A stretch of DNA of 64,000 bases from Lasioglossum baleicum (Eukaryota > Arthropoda > Insecta > Hymenoptera > Halictidae). The position numbers and the translations under genes were made by a program. The stretch is from assembly GCF_051020765.1 (NCBI RefSeq), contig NC_134941.1:5208001-5272000 (forward strand), written 5' to 3'. A model generated the notes under the pieces. It was not told the origin of the DNA and did not search any database. It worked only from the letters and a program-made list of their open reading frames with translations. Within the stretch, counting starts at the first letter, position 1; each line of letters begins with the position of its first letter. Positions 20,592 to 31,013 of this stretch are shown piece after piece.

Positions 20592-21254
20592 AGTTGGGGA
20601 CAAAGTTTCTTCGTATTTTAATGCAGAGATGAATAAAGTTTTTTCCATATTTTAAATGAAGTTTATTAAATCAAGTATGTGCCGTTATGATCGACCACCT
20701 TTTTCCATTTTTGAGGTAAAACCATAATCCCGTCACTGTAGAACTTCTGTGATTTCTGGACGAAAAACTGGTACACGTGATTTTCTCAGGCCTCTATTGA
20801 AGTCAACTCCACACCATTAAGAGGGTTCTGTGGAGACCGAAACAAATGGAAGTCTGATGGTGCAATATCAGGACTGTACGGTGAATACATCAAAACTTCC
20901 CAGCCAAGCTCTCTTAATCATTGACGGGTCGCCAGAGATGTCGATACATTACATTTTTCGATGTTCACCCATGAGGCACCCAAACATCGAGCTGTTTTTT
21001 TTTTATCCAGCCTTCTTTAACTGGTTTAGAACTGTTTTGTGGTCGATGTTTAGTTCCTTACCGATATCACGAGGTGTATCTTTGACATCAAAATTTCCAG
21101 ATTCAAAACGCTTGAACCAACTTCGTGCCACACGTACTGATACTGTATCACGTCCATAAACATCACAATTTTTTTTTGCAACTTAAGTCGCATTTTTTCC
21201 TTTTTTGTAATGAAATTTCAAAATGTATCGAATTTCTTCTCCATTTTCACTCAT
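20592..21254 (-). pseudogene. Mariner-family transposase remnant lacking the catalytic core
   Basis: Read on the minus strand, the frame begins at ATG (21252-21254) with MSENGEEIRYILKFHYKKGK, a typical mariner N-terminus. The helix-turn-helix parts follow (RSWFKRFESGNFDVKD, then DIGKELNIDHKTVLNQL, then LDVWVPH). It ends with GWEVL, YSPDIAPSDFHLF, QKFYSDGIM and a KVVDHNGTYLI-stop at 20666-20668. Intact mariner transposases are ~345 residues; ~590 bp remain here. A deletion removes ~25 residues between the two helix-turn-helix parts. A larger one joins WVPH directly to the region before GWEVL, removing the first two catalytic Asp residues; the third sits in the retained YSPD motif. In-frame stops after GKNAT and after KKAG, plus a shifted A-run, confirm it is dead. 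A possible terminal sequence TTGAGTTGGGGACAAAG lies near 20592; the other end was not found. Confidence 0.9.
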
Positions 21255-21453
21255 TTTCAAGACGTAATAACTTTTGACTAAATAAACAAATATCACAATT
21301 TCTTGTTTGTAATTACTCTATGATATATCACCTTTCAGACGCACTCGAGTAATGCCAGATACGATTCATATTAACAGAGTTATGACATGGTAAGACCATC
21401 TATCGGGTGGATACGAACAAACTGTTTCCCCAAACCAATGTTTGTGTAACTCC

Positions 21454-21759
21454 TCATATACACACACAATTGTGAAAGAGAAAAAATCTGGAATCCGTCA
21501 TTTCGATGGGCTCGGTTCTAGTATTAAAGGCTCCTACTGTGTTCATCTGAAAACGGCCACTCACTGGTTCTCGGTCACCTACTGGTACGGGTGAGTACTG
21601 TACGTGTAACGGGAAGTGTGTGGAGATATCAGGTAGTGGGATACCTACAGGTTTCTCTGTGCCTTCTTTTGGTGGACGAACGATACTGCCGTCGACATGT
21701 CCCGGCTTGACGAGCCACGACGGGGACGTTTCGTAGCCGGTGGCTCCGAGGCGGCTCAT
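21454..21759 (-). CDS. Candidate orphan open frame, unrecognised, 101 residues
   Basis: This frame starts at a real ATG (21757-21759), is preceded by an in-frame TAA and ends at a TGA (21454-21456). Its text looks more protein-like than neighbouring frames: a Pro/Val-rich middle (KPVGIPLPDISTHFPLHVQY) and mixed codon third positions rather than GC-driven codons. It lies just upstream of the mariner remnant on the same strand, but its sequence does not resemble transposase. I do not recognise a domain, signal peptide or membrane segment. It may be an exon, part of an unknown element, or chance. Confidence 0.25.
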   Translation of the reverse strand: MSRLGATGYETSPSWLVKPGHVDGSIVRPPKEGTEKPVGIPLPDISTHFPLHVQYSPVPVGDREPVSGRFQMNTVGAFNTRTEPIEMTDSRFFLFHNCVCI

Positions 21760-24700
21760 TGTTCCGCGGCCCTGCTTTGTTCGTATTTACGCGGGCCCCA
21801 CGGTAAATATCCTAATAGCAACGTAGAAAATAACGGTGGACCACGGGCTCACCTGAAGCGACCACGGTACTTGCATACCGAATTACGGTAATTTGCGCGT
21901 TGTTACGCGTCCACCCGAGGAAACGGCCGCTCGAAAATTGTCGATATGATGCCCGCCGTGCCGCGCCGCGCCGATCCTGCCATTCGACCAGGGAACCGTG
22001 GAATTATCGATAATTGCGGTCACGTTGAACGGGTAGCGTTTGTCGCTGAAAGGAAAATAATAAGGAAGAGCCCGAAGAGCATGATTGTGCGTCTCGCGGA
22101 ATAGGAATGAAGGAAGTGATTGTTCTATGAAGAACTTGCTGTATTTCCTTCAATCTGTCGCGTTGGGGTCTTAAACGAAACTCTAGTTTACCAATATTTT
22201 TTTCATTGACGAGTTTTAATGCTCACTTTTCTGTTTCGAGTGAATTTCGTGTAAAATCGTCCCTATAATTATAAAAATTCTATGGTAATTAAGTTTCAAA
22301 CTTTAACCTACTGACCAGGTGTTTTTTTAATTCTATAATTATAAAGGTCTATAAAGGTTTAATTACTTTAATGATGAACAGTCTGTCGTCTTTTTTTGTG
22401 ACTGTGGTGTTTTCAAAAATTGTTTCAGTGCGAAGCAATTTTTGCCAAATAATGCGAAAACTTTAGTACATTGAGCAAAACGTGTTTGTTTTTAAGAAAT
22501 CCCTCGAATCGAATCAGAAACTAGAAACCACTCAGCGTTATTCGAGTCTCCTTCTCCCACGAGAATGATACACATTTGTTGGTGACAAGAAATCCATCAC
22601 TCTTAACCGCACGAGGATGTTTTCGCAGTCCCCGTTGATGACGGCTCATCCTGCGAAACAAATAGTCTATCTTCGGTGGTTTCTCACCCCTTGTACTCCA
22701 ACTGGGGACAGCATGTGGTATAACTGGAAGCAATAATTTCCAAAACCAGCATCGATACAAAGTGGGACATCTAAACTGGAATGCCTGGGTGTTTTTGTTG
22801 CTTCCAGATATATGAAAAAATTGTTTAAGATAGAAGAAGTTAAACTAATACGTTCTCCTAAGATTATAGAACACGCTCACGTTGCTTTAAACGTTAAGCT
22901 GTCCTTTTCACACACAGAGAGATTAAAAGAATTTAAGAAAATCGATATACTACTTAGAATTTATATTAACATGTAAGTAAAATGACACGTGCATTTACTC
23001 ACGACCGAATCGTTAAAATTCGATAATTTATTCTTACAACCGAAAACGTCCACTTTACGAAATTACAACTTAAAAAAATGTGTTGCAATAAACTGTAATC
23101 CTAAGTGGACGCTACCGCGAGGTAATTACAGGAAATTCGAAGACGGGGCTTTCGGAATGGATTAGAAATCTCCTTAATTGACTCTGACATAATGACCAGT
23201 TAGAAGATGATCGATTCCGTCTGGAGACGACACGGACGTATTAATTCGCCGCGGGAAGACTGGGCGAGTCTCTATCACGGCGTTCTGGATATTCCATTTC
23301 CACCTCGTTGCACGGTACCACGGTGATATAAATGCTAATTCGTGACGGGCATCTCCGATCGAGACTAGAGGAATCCGTACCTAATTTTCCTGCTGCCAAG
23401 GGATTCACTGCGCATAGAGACAGCTGTTTCTCTGCGGGAACACGAGAAACACGTCCCACTTTTCGCGGCCAAGTTTGACACACGCGGCTCGTCTATGCAA
23501 CGTTTTAATTGCATCTTCACCATGCCCGGTGTAATATCGTTCCGATCGATTTTCCGACCATTCTTTATTATTTACATTCGCTGAATACGCTCTTGCAAAT
23601 TCGAACGCATCTCGCGAAAAATCTTGCGATCGATCAAATGTGGAAACATGGCTGATTGAACTGAAATATAGTCAGCTAATACCTTGATTTTGTTTTCCAT
23701 TATTAGGAAAAAACTGTAGCACTTCGTTACAGATTTTTTATCTTCACTTTATTTTGGAATTGTAAATGGGAATCGATAATAAGCTTATTTTTTTATTTGC
23801 ATGGGTATATGTATAATCAGTAGACTACGGATATTTGTAATTTAATGTAGTAGACATTTTAAAAATATTTAAGGACATCAACCTATTAGTTTTAGCTTAA
23901 TAGAATAATTAAAAGAAGAATACAATTTTTATTTGGCTCCTGTGTTCTGCAATCAATGCAAACATTTTTTATTTTGCATAAATATCCGCAGTCTAATAAT
24001 CAGCGATATAATGCTCGGTAGTTTATTGGCAAATTTGAAAGTCATTTGAATCATGTGAATACATATTAACGCGAGGTGAATGTAATTTAAATTACTTCTA
24101 CCCAGGTAGTTTCTTCGTTCCTTTCTATTATTTCCACGCAACCCGCGCTGTCGTATTCATTAATCATATTGAAGCGAGTTGATTAATATTATAGGGCGTA
24201 ATTCATTCTTCCCAATGATTCCGATGCTGTTGCATGTAGAATACTCTTTACTAGTGAGTTTGAATGCAAGGAAAACCTGAATTCGAATGTAAGACTAATA
24301 GGATTTAATAGAACGATCAAATAACAGGAAAAAGAGTAATAATTACTTAAAGTCATTAAAGAGAACGGTATAGATTTAGATAGGTAACTGTAACGTTGTG
24401 AGATTGGATATTAGCCTCAGTGATGGAGGTGTTGAGTAATACACTCCGTAGGAGTACATAAAATATAAGTGGACTCCGTACGAGACTAAAAATTCTAAAT
24501 AATCACTACAAGTTTTCAAAAATAAGTAAAAATATTTTACGGATAGTATAACTCAACAAAACTCAACAGCGACCGTGTCAAAAAGTTTTTATTGTAGAGT
24601 TGAATATCTGCCATTGCGCATAAATATTGCCGGAATTATTGTGTTTCCATAATGCATGACAGTTACGCTGTGTATAAAACCGTTCCTCATCTTCTATCAC

Positions 24701-24980
24701 CTAATTCCACCATCCTGATCGCTTCGACTGAGAAAATCAACTAGCACGAACGTTATAATTTGTACCCATTAACTTTTTCCGTACAAGCTGGAATCGCTGA
24801 AACCGTCTCGTAAAAACGATAGCATAATTCGGAAAAAGCTTGCGGCTTCTCGCGGCGATAACGTTGAGCAACACACGCGTTCACTGAATAACCAGCGTGA
24901 AGGAGTGAAGAATTTCCGAGTAAAGTACGTGGGTACCGTGCAGAGGACGAATATATTAATCTAATTACAACGAATTTATG
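21760..24980. other. Gene-free stretch, CpG-rich then AT-rich
   Basis: A CpG-rich patch at 21690-22120 and another at about 23100-23500 lie within AT-rich DNA. Near 24420-24500 there is a short local repeat (ACTCCGTAGGAGT ... ACTCCGTACGAG). No gene, RNA gene or element ends are recognised. Confidence 0.4.
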
Positions 24981-27450
24981 AGTGAATGTACTTACACGCG
25001 GTTAGCATCGTAGAGGTCTATCGACTCGCAGCAGCTCCAGCAGCGGAGCAGTGTTCTCTCGGTTCGTTTTTTCCCGGAGTGCCTGTGGCTCTCTTCTTCG
25101 TCGAGGGAACTTCCTTCTGGTCCCGTCGTCCGCTTTTCATTATCACCCAGCACGGGATCGCGCGTTCTCTCCTCGAGTGAGACATAACCAGCCGGGAACG
25201 GGCCGGGCACCTAACAAGACGTACAAAATAAATTGAGAGACGCGAGATTAATGAAACGGCCGTAGGCGGCGGCGGCGAGCACCGAAGGGACGCGGCTAAA
25301 AAAGGTCCTCGGGAGAGAGGAGAGTGAGACACGCCGAGAGAGGAATAAGGAGAGACGGACGCGCACAGGCCGAAGGAGAACGGTCGCGACTACTTTTGCG
25401 TGGCCGCATCGACACGAACGGACCCCGACCGGCCGATTGGCCTAATTTACTCGTTTTTAATTAGTCGCCGTTTATCTCGGCCGCGATCATCGTGTTTTCG
25501 GGACCCGGCACCCAACCACCCGGCCTTCCTTTTTCACGGCGAGATTGAAACTGCGACCCGTGATCTTGTAGCAGGTTCTTGATAAGACTTTTTTCCATGG
25601 GGAACTTGAATAACCTGCTGCTGCCGCGGCTGTTGCTGCTGGAATTTACTTAAGTGCAGACCGGTGTAATGAGCACCGATGGCAATAAACGCGACACGGA
25701 CCCCGAGGTGTCAATTATGTGACAGGTATTACGATACCGTTGATTTAATAAATATTTATCGCGACGGTACGCACTTACAGTTAGAGCTCCATTTGCGTTT
25801 TAGGACAGTCTCGCGAGTGACGAGTTTCTTTCAGAGAGTTCGTCGGTCCTGTTAATCGTCACGGACTTTTACTTCCACGGTGAAGTATTAATGACGTTGG
25901 AGTGTAGCACGTAATCGCGACACCTATTGATTAAGAGCAGCGTCGCCAGATGAGGAGAGAGAACACGAATCGAGGGGAACAGTTACCCTCTCTCTCTGCC
26001 AGTACCGAACAGATGCACGGCAGAGACGAGACGCGTCACGTGACCGGGCCGCGACGGAAGCGTGGGGAATAACGTCGTGGAAGGGGAAGGTAGAGTGGGG
26101 ACACTGATTAAGAGATGTAACTATCTAATTGTACCTCATTACCGCATACACTGATCGTGTTTATGTTTATTCACGACCTCTATAACTATAAATATCTTTA
26201 ACCAAGAACCCTTCATCCCATCAGAATATGCCAAACTTGTATACATATGTATGTAGTAGCAACCTAATCATTTTACACGGATTTCAAAGCAATAGAATTT
26301 TATTTCCATATCATTTGCACTGTCTATCATGGCGATGCCATCTCTACAATCAAAGGAAACATTTGTAACACAATTAACTAACAAACTGAGAAAACTTGAA
26401 TTCCACCTAACTAAGTCCTTATGAAAAGGACAAGACTGAATTACTTGCACCTTGTGCGATCTTCATTACAACATGTGTTTGAATAAAGAAATAGGATCGT
26501 TCCCTATAGGAGCGTTTTCAAAATTTCAATAATTGCAAAATACTATGTATTATAAATACGAAACCCCGATCATTTGACCAATGGTGGCATGTTTATTGTT
26601 AAAAACCGTCGATAGCAGAGTACACTACGAACATAAGTAAATCATAAAATGTCGGTAGTACCGAGCCGCCATTAGCGCGACAAATAAAACCGAAAGCTCC
26701 AGGAAAGCATCCATGAAATTCGACTGGCTAAATATCGAGGGTGCAGCAGCGCAGCGTACCGCGCCCCTTTCGCGCCGATTTTATCATCGGCGCGAGACAA
26801 AATATTCGTTCATTTAATCACGCCGCTGATTATTTCCCCGGCACGGGATTTTTTTCCAGAACCAATCTCGCTCTTCAATATTCGAAACAGAGTGGTTTGC
26901 ACACAGGGACACGAGGCGGTGCCTCGTGGAATGAAAAACCAGCCGGAACTCAATCTACGAGCCGTCACAGCCGGCACAGTGGAGCTCGTTAAAAAATCAT
27001 CACCGAATTAAATCGAGTCGCCTTTCCACCGTGTAAACAACCCCCTTTCGCGTATAGATTTCGATGGGACGGGGCCAAGGGACAGAGGGACACAAGGGAG
27101 AGCAGGGAAAGACAGAGAGAGGGAGGAGAGAGTGAGAGAGAGAGTCAGGGCGAGAAAGTTTCGGGGACAGCGGCAGGCCTGACCCTCGATAATAGATGGC
27201 ACCCCTGGGTACCGCAAATGAACCACGAAATGCTGCCGGTGCCCAGGACCAACCTGTCATAGGCCCTGCCCGAGACGATGCACCATCTGTCCACCGGCAA
27301 GCGGATGCAACGATGCAACAGCAAAGATAACGCCGAGATCCGAACCTGCGGGCGACGACGATTGCTCTCCGCGGCTGTGTTTAATGTCGTTCCGAGCGAT
27401 CGTTTATGACAGACGAGGCGATGAAGGGTGCTGCCGAGGGTTCACCGATT
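24981..27450. other. CpG-rich stretch with purine-rich repeats, no supported gene
   Basis: Mostly GC-rich and CpG-dense at 25000-26100 and 26640-27450, with AT-rich 26110-26640 between. A GA-rich simple repeat runs at about 27083-27152. CAGCAGCTCCAGCAGCGG at about 25028-25045 and CTGCTGCTGCCGCGG near 25615 are CAG/CTG-type words seen in insect regulatory DNA and in coding DNA alike. No frame is convincing. Confidence 0.4.
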
Positions 27451-27737
27451 AGGCACACGCCAAATGCCAGTCGAATGTTGTTTTGTCTACCGTCAATGCA
27501 TTTTCTTCCGTTTACAAGCCCTGGCAAGGGGCCCGCGTCCATGACAGAAGGACTTCCGATTTCAGAATGATTTTCGAATGTGATAATGCACCTATTCATA
27601 CGTTCACTGTCATACTGCTGCCCATAATGGCAACACATCAGGACATCTAGTTTAATAGTGTAAGGATGGAAAAGACGAGATTTATCGTAGCAGTTACTTT
27701 CGAAACCTTCTACTTTCAAAATCCTAACTTTGATTTA

Positions 27738-27765
27738 CAGTAGAACCTCGCTCGTTGCACAAAAG
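27738..27765 (+). mobile_element. Possible pogo/Tigger-like terminal sequence (solo)
   Basis: ACAGTAGAACCTCGCTCGTT followed by GCAC resembles the CAGTNNAACCTCG start common to pogo-group termini. No opposite terminus was found within the next ~1.5 kb, and no transposase text is visible. It could be a chance match of ~14 informative bases. Confidence 0.25.
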
Positions 27766-28302
27766 CGGGAAATTAGGAAATCAGAAAATTTTTCGTGGTA
27801 CACTTTTTTGGGGAGTTAATATAAAACATATTTTTTTAACTCTAGAAAATCGAATGCTGGGTGTGAAACAAAAGTTGTTTTTTCACTTGTTTTTCCACCG
27901 CTTATATTTGGAATTGGAATAAACGAGAATTGCGGGGAAATATATTTGTAAAGTATAGTTGGGCAATATTTGTTCCCGAGTAACGAGCAAACCCGGTCCG
28001 TCGGCGGTTAAATGGATATGCAAATCCGTAGCAGCGACGCATTAAGATAAATGCAGACTCCCCGGCTATATTAATATTTCATTCATCTTTGTTGTTAATA
28101 CACGAAAATGGTAGCGAACTATTTAATCACTCTCGCTTTGCTCCGATTTTTTTTAGAGAATATTAAACGAGTGTGCGTGCAATACAAATTGTTGACTGCG
28201 CGAGACCATCGCGTGTTATAAATTAGATGGATTGCATAAAAAAGGAAGAAAAAGCGAACAAACGTGATATATGTATTTGTAGAATATATTTTCGTTTATA
28301 GG

Positions 28303-28345
28303 CGCTCGAAGTCTACGGGATGGTCATCAGCGGCCACTTCGAGCG
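28303..28345. repeat. Perfect 10-bp stem with a nested hairpin in its loop
   Basis: CGCTCGAAGT (28303-28312) pairs perfectly with ACTTCGAGCG (28336-28345). Inside the 23-nt loop, GATG-GT-CATC can form a second small stem. The surrounding DNA is AT-rich, so this GC-rich two-level hairpin stands out. It is too short for a standard miRNA precursor unless extended by imperfect pairing, which I do not see. Confidence 0.5.
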
Positions 28346-28519
28346 TAGAATATCAGAAAATACAGTAATGCACGCTTAAATTTGCTGTTTGGGATCTGAA
28401 AGTAAGAGTTTCACGTTACAGGGTAGCATTTACCTTCGAGGAATCGATTCGAACACATCTTGACAAAGTATGAGAATATATAATAGTGGTTGTAAGACAA
28501 TAAACGCGCACTGAAGAAC

Positions 28520-28781
28520 ATTTCAAATTCAGTAATTTTGGTTTCACCTTTTCAAATGTGGTACCAGTGGACTGTTGAGATTCTTCTGATTAAAATGAGT
28601 CCAAACACGACGCAAACCGATCTACTTTACAGACTGCGTGCATATAATTTTGTTATTTACATTAAGCGTATGTATAAAATTAGTCCGACTTATGTTTAGA
28701 CTCATTTTTATCAGAAGAATCTCAACTACTCACTGGTACTACATTTGGAAAAGTAAGACACTAATTTCTGAATTTGAAATT
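28520..28781. mobile_element. MITE with ~87-bp imperfect terminal inverted repeats
   Basis: The left arm (28520-28606) and right arm (28692-28781) are reverse complements with ~80% identity by eye. They share ATTTCAAATTCAG at the outer ends and GTTGAGATTCTTCTGAT near the inner ends, around an ~85-bp centre. There is no coding capacity. A third, diverged arm of this family lies in the spacer of the large palindrome at 50405-50497. The parent transposon is not identified. Confidence 0.75.
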
Positions 28782-28789
28782 TTCGTTAT

Positions 28790-30870
28790 TATATGATTAT
28801 CTTTTATGTTCGGTCAGTAGTTTTCTCCGTTGAGTTCACGGCACTGAATGGTAGGAGAAGAGTGAGCCACAAGAGTGGCCATGGATATTTAAACGTAACA
28901 GATTTAGGAAATTTTAGTGAGTACTACTGTATTCGGGCTCGCATCAAATCTTGTCGAGTAGAAGCTGTATCGGTCCGAATCGCTTGTGATCGCCGGAGGA
29001 TGGATCGTGCCGAGGGATTGACGATTGTAAATGCGCCAAATGGCGGTGTTGTGCGCGACCCCTCGTATAATCGAGCGTGAAATTTGAAAATTTTCATTAT
29101 TGCCGGACCTTTCTCGCCTCGGTGCACGCGGAATGGAATTTCGAATCTTGCGTAATACGCTTACGCGTCCGGTGGTTAATGCGTGTGTACACGTGAATGA
29201 GCCTCGCGTGCGTCGCGTTTAAACGTGACGTCGTTCGCCGCATTCAATCTGTTATTTAATGACACCGTGTTATTGGTTGCTGAAACTGTTAACCGGTTAA
29301 AAAAATACTACCGATTTCTACATATACGTGTCCTTTCATTTCTGTCCGGATTTTTATAGCTGTTCAACGCGACGATGAGTTTCGACAAAGTTTATTTCGT
29401 CTCATTCTATATAAATTAGAAAATTTGAATAATAATCTAGTGGCGTGTACTAAATACTGTATTTTAAATCTTAGGGTGGGGTGGCACAGACTGCAATATT
29501 TTTGATTTACATTGTATGCAGCCCTTGACAAAAAAATTAGGACCACACACAATTTATAGGAATTGTGGTCTTCAACCAATTCGACATTTAAAATTTCAGA
29601 TTACGTATGTAGAGATGTTTCACGAAAAATCATAAAAAGATTAATGTATTTAACGTTGAGACCGATAATAGCCACAGAAGGAGCACAATTTCTCCCAAAC
29701 CAAGTGGAATAAAATAAACGAGATAGAACGGCTTACATAATAGTTCAATAAAAACGTGAACACGGTCAAAATTACACGAAACATTCTGCGTTACGTTCGC
29801 GAGTAATATTCTCGTTTTTCCGCGAATAATTCATCAAAACCGCGCGGAATAACAGAACGCGGCGCTTTTTAAAAATAATTGTGACCACGGCTTTTCCGGG
29901 GTCGGCGAAGTCGTTTTCGAGGCCATTATGTCACGTCCGCATAATTAACGTTCCTTCCTCGCAATTTTCTGCACGCGCGATTACACGGGACGCGGGGCTA
30001 ATTACAATTTTCGCCGGGTAATTTAAATTATTTCAACGTGAACGTCTAAACGCCGTGGCGCCATTGAAAAACTCGAGGCGGCCGGTGGACCGTGCCGGCC
30101 AAAAATCCGCATCGTAAATCCTGCCGCGCGCTGCCAATCAACTTGATGGAGAATCGGTGTTTTTTGTTTATTCGTTGTCCCGAAACAGTACATTGTTGGC
30201 ACGGAATGTGTGTTACCGTGAGCCGAGCCGGGGGTGTCGGTGCGGGCATGCGGGGGTGGCTTGACGGGGCCAACAGTTTCCCCCTTTCCGTCGTTAGCTA
30301 GCGTTAAATTAGAATCGTCATGGCGGCCCCGAAGAGTAACAGGGACACGGCCACGACCCGTAGAGAAACAGGGACGAAAGAAGCGAGTTGCACCGGTGCT
30401 TCCGAATATTTAAAGCTGCCCACGAAAATGTTCAAGTGGCTCGTTTGGGGGGCGAAGTTTCCTCGTTAAAGGGTTTTTGGGCCTCCTTCGAAGACCAACG
30501 GGGTCTCGTAAGACGCCGGGGCTCGATGGACCTCGGAGACGTGCGAGGCAATCGCGGAACTTCTCCGAGAACTTCCGGATGAAAGATTTATTCGATAAGG
30601 CGGGATAGTTTTACTGTTCTTCGCCAGTTGCTGGCCACCCCCTTAAGTAGACAGGGCTTTGTCTCGTAACTGTTTCGTTTAATTGACACAAGAGGCTTCT
30701 TTGGTATGTTAAAATTGGCAATAGAAATATTTTATTCTATGTTATTGACTCTTTTTGGAGTGATCATGAGTGTATAAGTACACCCGTGTTTTCGTTTTCG
30801 AACGTTTTTGAAACTAAATAGCTGCGTACAAAACTTTTAGGCACTCGTACAATTAGTTGTTTCAGTTTAA
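28790..30870. other. Gene-free stretch, AT-rich then CpG-rich
   Basis: CpG-rich patches at about 28940-29260 and 29800-30570 flank AT-rich DNA. A G-rich run near 30230-30270 has long loops and is a weak G-quadruplex candidate. No credible exon was found. Confidence 0.4.
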
Positions 30871-30880
30871 GCTAAGATAA

Positions 30881-31013
30881 TACCAGAATATACAAAGAAT
30901 AGGCTATAATGCACCAGAATACACTAGAACATACTACATATACATATAAACATATACTAGAGTAAACTAGAATATTCTCGAATTTAAAATTATACTAGAA
31001 TACACTAGAATAT
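30881..31013. repeat. Degenerate ACTAGAATA-type tandem repeat
   Basis: Words ACTAGAATA, CCAGAATA, ACTAGAACA and TACACTAGAATAT repeat every ~10-20 bp across the interval. The array is AT-rich and imperfect, consistent with an old minisatellite. It has no coding meaning. Confidence 0.75.

Noticed and set aside
28303..28345. microRNA precursor
   Set aside because: The perfect stem is only 10 bp, and I see no extended imperfect pairing to reach ~22-bp duplex length.
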